Source: Streptomyces olindensis | Lineage (GTDB): Bacteria; Actinomycetota; Actinomycetes; Streptomycetales; Streptomycetaceae | Length of the DNA stretch: 64,000 nt | Reading direction: 5' to 3' | NCBI GenBank assembly: GCA_000696115.1 | Contig: JJOH01000010.1 | Coordinates: 69,126 to 133,125 of the forward strand | In this document: one piece after another, positions 22,795 through 31,345 of the stretch | How the letters are laid out: every line of letters begins with the position of its first letter | Position numbering within the stretch: the stretch's first letter is position 1 | Made by a program: the position numbers and the translations under genes | The notes under the pieces: model-generated | Seen by the model: the letters and a program-made list of their open reading frames with translations, nothing else | Databases searched by the model: none | Told to the model about the DNA's origin: nothing

Positions 22795-23906
22795 CCACCC
22801 GCCCCACCACCCTGTGGCTGGACTTCCACGGCACCCGGCTCGACCTGGAGGTGGCGCCCGGTGCCGGCGTCGAGGACGCGCTGGCCTTCCTCGCCACGCA
22901 CCTGACCGCCGAGGAGGCCAAGCCCGACGAGACCGGCCGCGAGCCGGTCGCCACACTGCGCGTGCACGCCCCCGACCCGGAGCGCCTCGCGCCTCCGGCC
23001 GGGACCGCGCAGGAGGACATCTACCTCCGCAAGAGCGCCAGCGCGTTCTTCACCGTGCCGGCCCGGCGCGCCGAGGTGGACGGCCGGGAGTACCTGGAGT
23101 GCACCAAGACCGGCACCCGTTTCCGCTTCGACCGCGCCGCCCGCGTGATCGACGTGACGCTCGGCGCCGGCGGGCACATGGACCTCGTCGAGCTGGTGCG
23201 CGACCTGGTGCTGAAGCACCAGGAGAACACCGGCGCCGCGGTGCTGCACGCCACCGCCGCCTACCGCGACGGCGAGGTCGTCCTGGTCACCGGCGCGAAG
23301 GGGGCCGGCAAGAGCACGGTGCTCCTGGAGCTGGTGGAGCACTTCGGCTACCAGGTGCTCAGCGGCGACAAGACCGTGCTGCACGAGCTGCCGGACGGCT
23401 CGGTCGTCGCGGCCGGCTGGCCCGACTATCCGCACCTCGGCTACGGCACCGTCGCCAAGTACCCCGGCCTCCGCGAGATGGCGGGCATCGGGGACGACTA
23501 CGTGCCCGCCGAGGGCCACGCCTTCTCCCCGGTGGGGAAGTTCGCGGTGGACCCGCTGCCGTTCCGTGAGCGCTTCCCGAGCGCACCGGTCGGCGTGCGG
23601 GTGCCCGTCGCGGCGATCCTGCACCCGGCCATCGGCCCCGGCGAGCACACGGTCGTCGAGCCGCTGACCGGCAGCCGCGCCGACCACGCCGAGGTGCTGC
23701 GCGCCAACGTGGAGTCGGCCTTCGACGGCGCCAACGCCGGCTGGCACCACTACCTCGACGACGGCCGCGCCGCCCACACCGCCCAGGTCGCGCGCATCAC
23801 GGACGTCCTCGCCGGGGTGCCCGCCTGGACGCTGACCGGCCCCGGCGACCTGACGGCCGAGAACACACCGGCGGCGATCGCCGGGCCCGCGGAGGTGGCC
23901 CGGTGA
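22791..23906 (+). CDS. HPr-kinase-like P-loop protein
   Basis: 371 residues from a GTG. The N-terminal 140 residues are an unrecognised domain. A Walker A motif GAKGAGKST (residues 168-176) sits in a context like the HprK C-terminal kinase fold (AVLHATAAYRDGEVVLVTGAKGAG, then GYQVLSGDKTVLHEL). HprK-like folds also occur in proteins next to peptide-maturation and natural-product genes, where their role is unclear. It could phosphorylate a small molecule, a protein or an intermediate of the pathway. Placement directly after pepM in a coupled operon argues for a dedicated function. Confidence 0.65.
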   Translation: MTTRPTTLWLDFHGTRLDLEVAPGAGVEDALAFLATHLTAEEAKPDETGREPVATLRVHAPDPERLAPPAGTAQEDIYLRKSASAFFTVPARRAEVDGREYLECTKTGTRFRFDRAARVIDVTLGAGGHMDLVELVRDLVLKHQENTGAAVLHATAAYRDGEVVLVTGAKGAGKSTVLLELVEHFGYQVLSGDKTVLHELPDGSVVAAGWPDYPHLGYGTVAKYPGLREMAGIGDDYVPAEGHAFSPVGKFAVDPLPFRERFPSAPVGVRVPVAAILHPAIGPGEHTVVEPLTGSRADHAEVLRANVESAFDGANAGWHHYLDDGRAAHTAQVARITDVLAGVPAWTLTGPGDLTAENTPAAIAGPAEVAR

Positions 23907-24367
23907 TCGAACTGACGGTGGAGAGCACCGGCCTCAACTCCCACTACGACCTCACCGACCGGATCGCCGCCACGCTCCAGGAGCACGGCACGGGCGACGG
24001 GCTGGCCGGGGTGTTCGCGCACGGCAGCACCATCGGGCTCACCGTCATGCGCTACGAGCCGGGCGCCGTGCAGGACCTGCTGCGGACCCTGGAGCGGATC
24101 GCCCCGGAGTCCCCCGCCGACGGCAGCCGCTATCTGCACGAGCTGACCACCGCCGACCCCAACGGCTTCTCCCACCTGAAGTCGTCGCTGCTCGGCACCA
24201 GCCTGCTCGTGCCCTTCCGGGAGGGCCGCCTCGCGATGTCGCCGAGCCACCGCGTGGTCCTCTTCGACTTCGACCTGAAGCCCGCCACCCGGCGCGTCTT
24301 CGTCGACGCGCCCCGGACCGCGGCGCCCGTCCCCGACACCGACACGATCAAGGAGAACAGCCGGTGA
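23903..24367 (+). CDS. YjbQ/UPF0047 family protein
   Basis: 154 residues from a GTG, overlapping both neighbours by 4 bp. It has the compact UPF0047 layout: ITDRI-like helix (LTDRIAATLQEHG), GVFAHGSTIGLTVMRYEPG near residues 36-54, HLKSSLLGTSLLVPFREGRL and a C-terminal strand VVLFDFD. Some family members show weak thiamine-phosphate synthase activity, but the natural role is not settled. The usual HTT motif is altered to HGST, and the family's C-terminal part is partly changed. It is an unexpected member of a phosphonate operon. Confidence 0.75.
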   Translation: MIELTVESTGLNSHYDLTDRIAATLQEHGTGDGLAGVFAHGSTIGLTVMRYEPGAVQDLLRTLERIAPESPADGSRYLHELTTADPNGFSHLKSSLLGTSLLVPFREGRLAMSPSHRVVLFDFDLKPATRRVFVDAPRTAAPVPDTDTIKENSR

Positions 24368-25506
24368 AGCTGCGGCTGGCCACACCCGGGCCCACCGAAG
24401 TCCCGCAGCGCCTGCTGCTGGCCGGGGCCCGCGAGATCATCCACCACCGCTCCACCGAGATGGAGCAGCTGATCCACGAGATCAGCGGCGGCCTGCCCCC
24501 GCTGTTCGGCACCAGCGCCCCCGTGTACACCATCGCCTCCTCCGGGACCGGCGCGATGGAGGCCGCGGTCGCCAACTGCTTCTCGGCCGGCGACGAGGTC
24601 CTCGTCGTCTCCAACGGCTACTTCGGCGAACGCTTCCAGGCGATCTGCACCTCGTACGGCCTCGTCGTCCACGTCGTGGAGAGCGACTGGGGCACCAGCG
24701 CCGACCCCGAGCGGGTGGCGGCCGCCTACCGTGAACACCCGGAGATCAAGGGCGCGTTCGTCGTCTACAGCGAGACCTCCACCGGTGCCCTCAACGACGT
24801 CGAGGCGATCGGGCGGATCTTCCGCGACACCGACGTGGTCGTGGTCGTGGACGCCATCAGCGGTCTGCTGGTGCACCCGCTGGAGATGGACGCGTGGGGC
24901 CTGGACGTGGTCCTCGCCGCCTCCCACAAGGGCTTCATGCTTCCGCCGGGGCTCGCCTTCGTCGCCCTGTCCGACAAGGCGTGGACGGCCGTCGAGCGCT
25001 CCACCGGACCGAACTACTACTGGTCCTTCGAGCGGCTGCGGCACTTCTACCCGATGTCGTCCTCGTCCCCCGCGGTGTCCCTGCTGCTCGCCCTGCACGA
25101 GTCGCTGAAGATGCTGGACGAGGAGGGCATGGAGGCCTTCCGCAGGCGCCACGCCGTCCTGGGCAGGGCCGCCGAACGCGGGCTGCTGAAGCTGGGCTTC
25201 AGCACCTTCGTCCAGGCCCCGCACCGGCGCAGCCACGTCATCACCTCGGCGCTCGCGCCCGAGGGCATCGACACCGGCCGGCTGCTGAAGACGCTGTCCA
25301 CCTCGTACGGTGTCACGATGACCGGCGGCCAGGCCCACCTCAAGGGCAAGCTCATCCGGGTCGGGCACGTGGGCGCGGCCGACGCCCTCGACCTGAGCGG
25401 CATCTTCGGTGCCCTGGAGATGGCCCTGCTCGACCTCGGCCACACGTTCACGCCGGGCTCCGGCGTCGGCGAGATCATCCGTACGTTCCACGAGGAGGGC
25501 CGCTGA
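24364..25506 (+). CDS. Class V aminotransferase, 2-aminoethylphosphonate transaminase-like
   Basis: 380 residues from a GTG. The fold-type I class V features are the N-terminal ATPGPTEVPQRLL, TIASSGTGAMEAAVANC (cofactor phosphate site), the aspartate in VVVVVDAISGLL and the PLP lysine in AASHKGFMLPPG (Lys189). This subgroup includes 2-AEP:pyruvate and alanine:glyoxylate aminotransferases. In this operon it could make 2-aminoethylphosphonate from phosphonoacetaldehyde, or aminate the longer keto acid made by the HMGL-like enzyme. The sequence does not decide between these. Confidence 0.85.
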   Translation: MKLRLATPGPTEVPQRLLLAGAREIIHHRSTEMEQLIHEISGGLPPLFGTSAPVYTIASSGTGAMEAAVANCFSAGDEVLVVSNGYFGERFQAICTSYGLVVHVVESDWGTSADPERVAAAYREHPEIKGAFVVYSETSTGALNDVEAIGRIFRDTDVVVVVDAISGLLVHPLEMDAWGLDVVLAASHKGFMLPPGLAFVALSDKAWTAVERSTGPNYYWSFERLRHFYPMSSSSPAVSLLLALHESLKMLDEEGMEAFRRRHAVLGRAAERGLLKLGFSTFVQAPHRRSHVITSALAPEGIDTGRLLKTLSTSYGVTMTGGQAHLKGKLIRVGHVGAADALDLSGIFGALEMALLDLGHTFTPGSGVGEIIRTFHEEGR

Positions 25507-25811
25507 TGCTCGTCCTGTTCCAGCGGGAGACCTGCCCGGACTGCAAGCCGGTGCGCGAACTGCTCACCAGGCTCCAGGTCTCCTACATCAACATCAACGT
25601 GCCCAAGCCGCGCGAGGAGCGGCACGAGCTGATCCGCACCACGGGCAGCAAGTTCATCCCGGCCCTGGTGGACGGCGCCACGGTCATCCCGGGCAAGCTG
25701 CGGGAGAACGCCGACATCATCGCCTACCTCAAGGAGCGCTTCGGCGACCCGGAGGCGGTGGCGCCCGAGGCGGCGACCGCCGGGGACGCACAGCCGGAGC
25801 CCGTGGCATGA
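25506..25811 (+). CDS. Glutaredoxin-like protein
   Basis: 101 residues with a thioredoxin-fold start (MLVLFQRETCPDCKPVRELL) carrying the redox motif CPDC at residues 10-13, followed by the cis-Pro region KFIPALVDGATVIPG. It is somewhat longer at the C-terminus (Ala/Glu/Pro-rich tail). Glutaredoxins reduce disulfides or serve as thiol carriers. In the phosphonate operon it may serve a redox or sulfur-linked tailoring step; the partner is unknown. It overlaps both neighbours. Confidence 0.85.
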   Translation: MLVLFQRETCPDCKPVRELLTRLQVSYININVPKPREERHELIRTTGSKFIPALVDGATVIPGKLRENADIIAYLKERFGDPEAVAPEAATAGDAQPEPVA

Positions 25812-27010
25812 CCTTCGGGCAGCAGGTGCCCGCGACACCGCGGATCGCGGTGCTCGCGGGCACCCCGCAACTGGTGCGCGCTGCCCGCGCCCTGGGCATC
25901 GACACCGTCTTCGTGCACGACGCGGCGCAGCCGGCGCCACCGGTGGCCGCGGAGGCCGACACCGCCCTGGCGGCCCCCCTGGCCGACACCGGCGCACTGC
26001 ACGCGGCCCTGGCGCCGCTGCACGCCGAACGCCCCTTCGCCCGCGTCCTGTCGCTCACCGAAAGGGGCCTGCTGCCGACGGCCGCGGTCGCCGAGCGGCT
26101 CGGCCTGCCCGGCAACTCCCTGCACACCGTGGGGCTGTTGCAGGATAAGCGGCGCATGCGGGAACTCCTCAACGCCCGCGGCATCGGCCCCGTGCACACC
26201 GCCGCCCCGCGCGACCCGGCCGACCTCGCCGCGTTCTGCCGTACGACCGGAGGGCCGGTCATCCTCAAACCGGCGGCGGGCACCAGCAGTCAGGCCGTCT
26301 TCAAGGTGGCCGGGCCGCGGGACGCCGAGGACGTCTGGCGGGCTTTCGAGGCGGCGGGCGGGCTCCGGCCGATCGCCGAGGAGTACCTCGACGGGCCCGA
26401 GATCAGCGTGGAGAGCTTCTCGTACGACGGGAAGCACACCGTGCTCGCGGTGACCGACAAGCTGGTCGGCAGCGGGTTCGTGGAGACCGGGCACACCCAG
26501 CCGAGCGCCCTGCCCCCGCCCGTGCTGGCGGAGACCGCCGCGCTCGTCCGGGCCTTCCTGGACGCCGTCGGCCTGACGGAGGGCCCCGCCCACACCGAGG
26601 TCAAGATCACCCGGAAGGGCCCCCGGATCCTGGAGTCGCACAACCGCATCGGCGGCGACAAGATCCGCGAACTGCTGCGCCGTGCCTACGGACTGGACGT
26701 GGTGGCCCTCACCGCGGGCTGCCCGCTCGGGCTGCTCCGCCCGCCCGCCGACCCACCCGTGGCCCGCCGGGGAGCGGCCATCCGCTTCCTCACCCCACCG
26801 CCCGGAACGGTCCGTGACATCGCCCTGCCCGACACCGACGGCACCACCGCCGAGATCCGGCTGGACGTCCAGGTCGGCGACCGGGTCCGCCCGGTGCGCA
26901 GCTCGCAGGACCGCGCCGGATACGTCATCGCCGACGGCACGGACGCGGCCGACGCCGCCCGGGTCTGCGAGGCGCTGGCGGACCGGGTGCGGATCGGGAC
27001 GAGCGGGTGA
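25808..27010 (+). CDS. ATP-grasp ligase (L-amino acid ligase type)
   Basis: 400 residues. A Rossmann-like N-terminal domain (RIAVLAGTPQLVRAARALGID) is followed by the ATP-grasp core: GPVILKPAAGTSSQAVFKV (nucleotide-binding lysine and loop), PIAEEYLDGPEISVESFSYDG, and the metal-binding stretch HTEVKITRKGPRILESHNRIGGD. The RIGGD ending is common in amino acid/dipeptide ligases such as BacD and RhiM. It probably joins a phosphonate amino acid to another amino acid with ATP, making a phosphonopeptide. Overlaps both neighbours by 4 bp. Confidence 0.85.
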   Translation: MTFGQQVPATPRIAVLAGTPQLVRAARALGIDTVFVHDAAQPAPPVAAEADTALAAPLADTGALHAALAPLHAERPFARVLSLTERGLLPTAAVAERLGLPGNSLHTVGLLQDKRRMRELLNARGIGPVHTAAPRDPADLAAFCRTTGGPVILKPAAGTSSQAVFKVAGPRDAEDVWRAFEAAGGLRPIAEEYLDGPEISVESFSYDGKHTVLAVTDKLVGSGFVETGHTQPSALPPPVLAETAALVRAFLDAVGLTEGPAHTEVKITRKGPRILESHNRIGGDKIRELLRRAYGLDVVALTAGCPLGLLRPPADPPVARRGAAIRFLTPPPGTVRDIALPDTDGTTAEIRLDVQVGDRVRPVRSSQDRAGYVIADGTDAADAARVCEALADRVRIGTSG

Positions 27011-27696
27011 GACCGGTGCGCCACGCCGTCGTGACCGACATCCACGGGGACACCGCGCGGCTGCGCGCCGTGCTCGACGGCATCCGTGAGCAGGGCGTGG
27101 ACCGCGTGGTCTGCCTCGGTGACGTCTTCGAGTGCCGCGTCGGCAAAGGGGAGGTCGCCGGGTACGCGTTCGACGGCCGGCTGACCGACGTCTTCGACCC
27201 GGACCCCGACCTCGCCCGGCTCCTGGACGGGGTACGGCTGGTGCGGGGCAACCAGGAGGAGCGGATCCGCGCCCTCGTGCCCGACCCCCACCTGCCCGAC
27301 TGGAGTCGCCCGCTGCTCGACGCCCCGCTGGAGCACCGCACCGACTTCGCGCTGTACTGCCACGGCCACCCGCTGCCCTGGCGCGAACTGGAGCCGGGGC
27401 GGTGGTGCCCGGCCGACGCGGACTTCCCCGGGCGGGCCCTGGTGCACGGGCACCACCACCGCAGCGCGCTGTACCGGCTGTGGCCCGACGGCACCGGCCC
27501 GGTGCGGGTGGAGCGCCTGCCCGTACGGTTCGGGGAGCCGGTCCCGCTCGCACCGGACGGCCGCTACGTGATCAACGTGGGCTCCGTCACCGGCTGTGCC
27601 CCGGACCGCGGACCCTCCCCCGCCTGGGCCGTCGTCGACGAGGCCGCCGCCACCGTCACCTACCACCACGCCTCACCCCCTACGGAGATCAAGTGA
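27007..27696 (+). CDS. Calcineurin-like metallophosphoesterase
   Basis: 229 residues from a GTG. All metal-ligand motifs of the family are visible in order: DIHGD (near residues 10-14), CLGDVFE (about 37-43), RGNQEE (about 82-87), CHGHPLP (about 118) and VHGHHH (about 146-151). Such enzymes hydrolyse phosphomonoesters or phosphodiesters. In the cluster it could remove a protecting phosphate from an intermediate, perhaps one added by the HprK-like protein, or clear a nucleotide. Substrate unknown. Confidence 0.85.
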   Translation: MRPVRHAVVTDIHGDTARLRAVLDGIREQGVDRVVCLGDVFECRVGKGEVAGYAFDGRLTDVFDPDPDLARLLDGVRLVRGNQEERIRALVPDPHLPDWSRPLLDAPLEHRTDFALYCHGHPLPWRELEPGRWCPADADFPGRALVHGHHHRSALYRLWPDGTGPVRVERLPVRFGEPVPLAPDGRYVINVGSVTGCAPDRGPSPAWAVVDEAAATVTYHHASPPTEIK

Positions 27697-28850
27697 CCCG
27701 GCAGGTACTCCTGCTCAACTCGGACAAGCCCGAGGTCCTCCAAGCGCTGGCCCGCCGCCCGGACGTCACCGTCCGCGTCATGACCCGAAAGGTCTACGCC
27801 GACCTGTACCGGGGGCACGAGGTGGCGTACGTCGACAGCTTCGCCGACCTGACGCAGGTCGAGCAGGCGGCGTACGAACTCGCCGCGCACGGGCCGGTCG
27901 ACCACGTCGTCGCGGCCACCGAGAAGAGCGTCGTCGCGGCCGGCCTGGTGCGTGCGCTGCTCGGGGTGCCCGGGCCCGGCTTCGACGCGTCCCTGTGGGG
28001 CGCCCACAAGCGGGCGATGAAGGACAGGCTGCGCGCCGCCGGTCTCCCGGTGACGGACCACGCCCAGGCCGCCACGGTCGACGACGTGCCCCGGGCGGCG
28101 GAGCGGACCGGCTGGCCGGTCATGATCAAGCCGGTGTTCGGCTCCGCCTCGAAGTGCACCTACCGGGTCGACTCCCCCGAGGAGTTCACAGCACGGCACC
28201 GGGCCGGCGGCTTCGCCGACCTCGCGGAGCAGCGGCTGCCCGTCCAGGTGGAGCGCCTGGTGCGGTTCACGCACGAGTACCACTGCGACGGCGTCGTCCA
28301 CGACGGCGAGGTGGCCCGCGCGGCCGTCTCCCGCTACTTCCTCCCTCCGCTGCGCACCTCGCCGAACCTGAACAGCGGGTACATCGCCGACCAGACGGAC
28401 CCGTTCTCGCGGGACGTGCTGGACCTGCACGACCGGGTGGTCGCCGCGCTCGGCCTGCCGGCCGGGGTGACGCACCTGGAGGTGTTCCGCACGCAGGACG
28501 GGCCGGTCATCGGCGAAGTGGCCGTACGGCCGGGCGGCATGGGCATCTCCCGGATGTGGTGGCACGCCTTCGGGGTGGACCTGTGGGAGGAGTTCGTCCG
28601 GGTCTCGACCGGTGAGCGGCCCAGCCGTCCCGACCGCGCCCCGCGCCCCGAGACGGTCGGCCGCACCCGGCTGCCCGCGTTGCCCGGCCTGCGGGAGCGG
28701 GTCCTGGCGGTGCCCGGTGTGCTGGAGGTGCTGACGCCCGAGGAGTGCGCCAGTCCGGGGCGCCTGGAGGCGTACTTCACTGCCGCGGACGAGGCGGCCG
28801 CGGAGGCGTTCATCGCCCGACTGCACGAGATGGCGGTCCCCGCGGCATGA
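27693..28850 (+). CDS. ATP-grasp ligase, second copy
   Basis: 385 residues from a GTG, unlike the first ATP-grasp enzyme in sequence. It shows the ATP-grasp nucleotide loop GWPVMIKPVFGSASKCTYRV, a central VQVERLVRFTHEYHCDGVVH, and the catalytic LEVFRTQDGPVIGEVAVRPGG ending, which resembles the preATP-grasp/biotin-carboxylase-like group. A second carboxylate-amine ligation, such as adding a further amino acid, is the natural guess. It overlaps the exporter gene by 4 bp. Confidence 0.82.
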   Translation: MTRQVLLLNSDKPEVLQALARRPDVTVRVMTRKVYADLYRGHEVAYVDSFADLTQVEQAAYELAAHGPVDHVVAATEKSVVAAGLVRALLGVPGPGFDASLWGAHKRAMKDRLRAAGLPVTDHAQAATVDDVPRAAERTGWPVMIKPVFGSASKCTYRVDSPEEFTARHRAGGFADLAEQRLPVQVERLVRFTHEYHCDGVVHDGEVARAAVSRYFLPPLRTSPNLNSGYIADQTDPFSRDVLDLHDRVVAALGLPAGVTHLEVFRTQDGPVIGEVAVRPGGMGISRMWWHAFGVDLWEEFVRVSTGERPSRPDRAPRPETVGRTRLPALPGLRERVLAVPGVLEVLTPEECASPGRLEAYFTAADEAAAEAFIARLHEMAVPAA

Positions 28851-30160
28851 GCACCTCCGCCCGGAGCCGGACGCGCGCCCTGCTCGACGCCGCTCTGCCC
28901 CCTCCCGGCGAGCCCCGGCTGCTCGCCCTGTCCTGGCTGCTGAAGACGGTCGGCAGCGGGCTCTATCTGACGACCAGCACCCTGTTCTTCACCCGGGTGG
29001 CCGGCCTGCCCGTCCACCAGGTGGCCTCCGGCCTCACCGTAGCCGGGATCGTGGCGCTGGCCGGTGCCGTACCGCTGGGCAGGCTGGCGGACAGGTTCGG
29101 CCCCCGGCGCACGTACACCGTCCTGCTCGGCGTCCAGTTCGTCACGATGGCCGCGCTGGCCTTCGCCCGCGCCTTCCCGGCGTTCCTGGCACTGATCCTG
29201 GTCTTCCTCCTCGCCGAGCAGGGCAGCACCGCGGCCCGCGGCGCGCTGGTCGCCACGGTCGGGGAGGAGGCCGTGGGGGTCCCCCCGGGCGAGGGCGTTC
29301 GAGCGTGGGGGAGGGTGCGGCTGCGGGCCTACCTGCGTGTGGTGACCAACATCGGCATCACCCTCGGCGCGGCGGCCTCGGCACTGGTCATCCAGGCCGA
29401 CACCGAGGCCGGGTACATGGCCCTGCTGTGGTGCACGGCGCTGACCTACCCGGCGGCGGCGCTGCCGCTGCGCTGGCTGCGGGCGCGCGAGACCCGCCCG
29501 GCGTCGGCCGGGAAGGCGGAGCCCACCGGTTCCGGCTGGCAGGTGCTGCGCGACCGGCGGTACGCCGCCGTCACCCTGATCTGCGGGGTGCTGTCCCTGC
29601 AGGCACAGGTGCTGTCGTTCGCCGTGCCGCTGTGGGTGCTCCAGCACACCGAGGCGCCGCCGGTCCTGGTGTCGGGCATCGTCGCCGTCAACACGGTGAT
29701 GGTGATCTGCCTGCAGATCCGCTTCAGCCGCGGCGCCGAGGACGACCGCCGGGCCGCCCGCATGTGCCGCAACTCCGGGATCGCCCTGTTCGCCGCGTGC
29801 GCGCTGGTGGCGTTCACCGGCGGGCTGGGCGGCTGGCCGGCGACGCTGCTGCTCCTGCTGTTCGCGGCCGCACTCACCTTCGGCGAACTGTGGCTGTCCG
29901 CAGGCTCCTTCGGCCTGAGCTTCAACCTGGCCCCCGAGGGCATGCACGGCCAGTACCAGGGCTTCTTCTCCCTGGGCCGCGGCGCGGCGACGGCGGTGGC
30001 CCCGGCCCTGATAGCGGTCCTCTGCCTCGGCGCCCACCCACGGGAGGGCTGGCTCGTCCTGGGCACCCTGTTCGCCTTGGCGGGGGCAGCGGCGCCGCTG
30101 GCGTTGCGGGTGCGGGGGGTGGGGGTGCGGGAGCCGTCTCTGTCTTCTGCGGCGAAGTGA
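28847..30160 (+). CDS. MFS exporter
   Basis: 437 residues with about twelve membrane segments. MFS motif A-like sequence GRLADRFGPRRTYTVLLG lies between TM2 and TM3. Residues near 145-160 (GVPPGEGVRAWGRVRLR) are a glycine-rich loop. It is the last gene of the coupled operon (ATG overlaps the ATP-grasp TGA), so it probably exports the final phosphonate and adds to self-resistance. The next gene, at 30227, is 66 bp away and compositionally different, marking the operon end. Confidence 0.88.
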   Translation: MSTSARSRTRALLDAALPPPGEPRLLALSWLLKTVGSGLYLTTSTLFFTRVAGLPVHQVASGLTVAGIVALAGAVPLGRLADRFGPRRTYTVLLGVQFVTMAALAFARAFPAFLALILVFLLAEQGSTAARGALVATVGEEAVGVPPGEGVRAWGRVRLRAYLRVVTNIGITLGAAASALVIQADTEAGYMALLWCTALTYPAAALPLRWLRARETRPASAGKAEPTGSGWQVLRDRRYAAVTLICGVLSLQAQVLSFAVPLWVLQHTEAPPVLVSGIVAVNTVMVICLQIRFSRGAEDDRRAARMCRNSGIALFAACALVAFTGGLGGWPATLLLLLFAAALTFGELWLSAGSFGLSFNLAPEGMHGQYQGFFSLGRGAATAVAPALIAVLCLGAHPREGWLVLGTLFALAGAAAPLALRVRGVGVREPSLSSAAK

Positions 30161-30226
30161 AGGGTTCCCGGGCTTGTCAGTGGTCACTGGCATGCTACTC
30201 GGCTCAAGGTCACGCCCGGGGGGAAC

Positions 30227-31249
30227 ATGCCAAAAAAGAAGAGCACCAGAAAGAGCACGAAGAAAGCGCAGCGGAAGCGTCCGGACACCATCAAACCCGT
30301 GGCCCTGTATCACGACATGGCCGTGTACGAAAACTTCGAACGCTGCGCGCCTCGCATCTTCGAGGTCATATGGAGCGCACAACAAAAGGCCCCCAACGCG
30401 CCACGCCTTCTCTACTTCGACGTGCAAGGACACCGCCACAGCGCCGGCGGCTACGACCGCGACTCTTGGGAGATGATCGAGAACTTCCTCCCCGAAAAAG
30501 CGCTGCCATATCTGACTGAGCTGCACACTCCCTTGTACAGCTGGAAGAACAAAAGACGACAGGACAATCGCGTACCCCAGGAAATGCACATAGGCTACCC
30601 GGAGGGGGAGGGAAAGTCCTTCTGGTACGACATCGAGTCACTGCCGCTGAGGAAGCGGGAAGCCGAAGCGGACAGCAGGAGAACGCCCCCTTCCAAAAGA
30701 GCGATCATGGAGTACCTGGGGATCAGCGAAGAGTGCTTGATCTGCTGGAACTCCCCCGTCGAGCGAGCCCACGTGGTCCCCACGTCACTGGGAGGCTCGA
30801 TGGATGTGCGCAATTTCGCACTGCTGTGCCGCGAGCATCACAGACAAGCTCCGGACATCGCAGACGCGGAAGCATTTTGGGCATGGGTGGACTACGCGGA
30901 AATTCGCGACTCCGGCAGCAAATGGACTCGCGCACCAGAGAAGATCAAGAGCTGGGTCTTGTCCACCGGCGGGAGAGTCGAACCACTGGATCGCGGCGAG
31001 ATGAGCTTCTTGGAATCTGTACAGTTCGAACTACGACATCTGTACGGATGGACCGACGACGACTTCTCGGCGACATCCTGGGAGCTCATCGCCGAATACC
31101 ACCATGTCCTCGACAAGGCTACCGGCCGGCACTTCGGCGTCGAGAAGAAGGCCTCCACACACGCGTGGGCCTACCATGTCGCCAGATTGCGACTGGCGGC
31201 AGAAATCACCGGCCGCCCGAACAAGACCGACTTCAATCTGCCGTTCTAG
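30227..31249 (+). CDS. HNH-motif protein of atypical composition
   Basis: 340 residues. The N-terminus is highly basic (PKKKSTRKSTKKAQRKR). A zinc/HNH-like module lies near residues 168-205: CLICWNSPVERAHVVPTSLGG, then NFALLCREHHR. The CxxC, the His in ERAHVVP and the Asn/His of NFALLCREHH match an HNH nuclease pattern. The flanking regions are not recognised. Codon use is clearly less GC-biased than that of the neighbours (AAA, AAC, GAA and TTC frequent), suggesting recent acquisition. It may be a phage-defence or mobile-element nuclease; no partner methylase is seen. Confidence 0.7.
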   Translation: MPKKKSTRKSTKKAQRKRPDTIKPVALYHDMAVYENFERCAPRIFEVIWSAQQKAPNAPRLLYFDVQGHRHSAGGYDRDSWEMIENFLPEKALPYLTELHTPLYSWKNKRRQDNRVPQEMHIGYPEGEGKSFWYDIESLPLRKREAEADSRRTPPSKRAIMEYLGISEECLICWNSPVERAHVVPTSLGGSMDVRNFALLCREHHRQAPDIADAEAFWAWVDYAEIRDSGSKWTRAPEKIKSWVLSTGGRVEPLDRGEMSFLESVQFELRHLYGWTDDDFSATSWELIAEYHHVLDKATGRHFGVEKKASTHAWAYHVARLRLAAEITGRPNKTDFNLPF

Positions 31250-31345
31250 TACTCCAGCCGTAGATCGTGATCTTGTGGGCGCCGCGGGGATCGGCCGGAT
31301 CGACATCGGTCGCGTGAGGTGGCCGCTCGCTGGCACGCTGCCCCC

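Larger units (their letters stand above)
13467..30160. other. Phosphonate natural-product biosynthetic gene cluster
   Basis: Sixteen genes: four leftward (SHMT-like, class II aldolase-like, YbaK-like, EamA) and twelve rightward (decarboxylase alpha and beta, HMGL-like, PEP mutase, HprK-like, YjbQ, aminotransferase, glutaredoxin, ATP-grasp, phosphoesterase, ATP-grasp, MFS). The pair PEP mutase plus phosphonopyruvate decarboxylase defines phosphonate biosynthesis. All neighbours in the rightward set overlap by 4 bp except the first pair, which is separated by 3 bp. The outer limits are inferred: EamA on the left because it follows the YbaK gene closely, MFS on the right because the coupling ends there. 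Confidence 0.85.

Noticed and set aside
25506..25811. Phosphonatase or other C-P cleavage gene in the operon
   Set aside because: This and the neighbouring small genes show glutaredoxin, YjbQ and phosphoesterase motifs; no phnX-like HAD or C-P lyase was seen.
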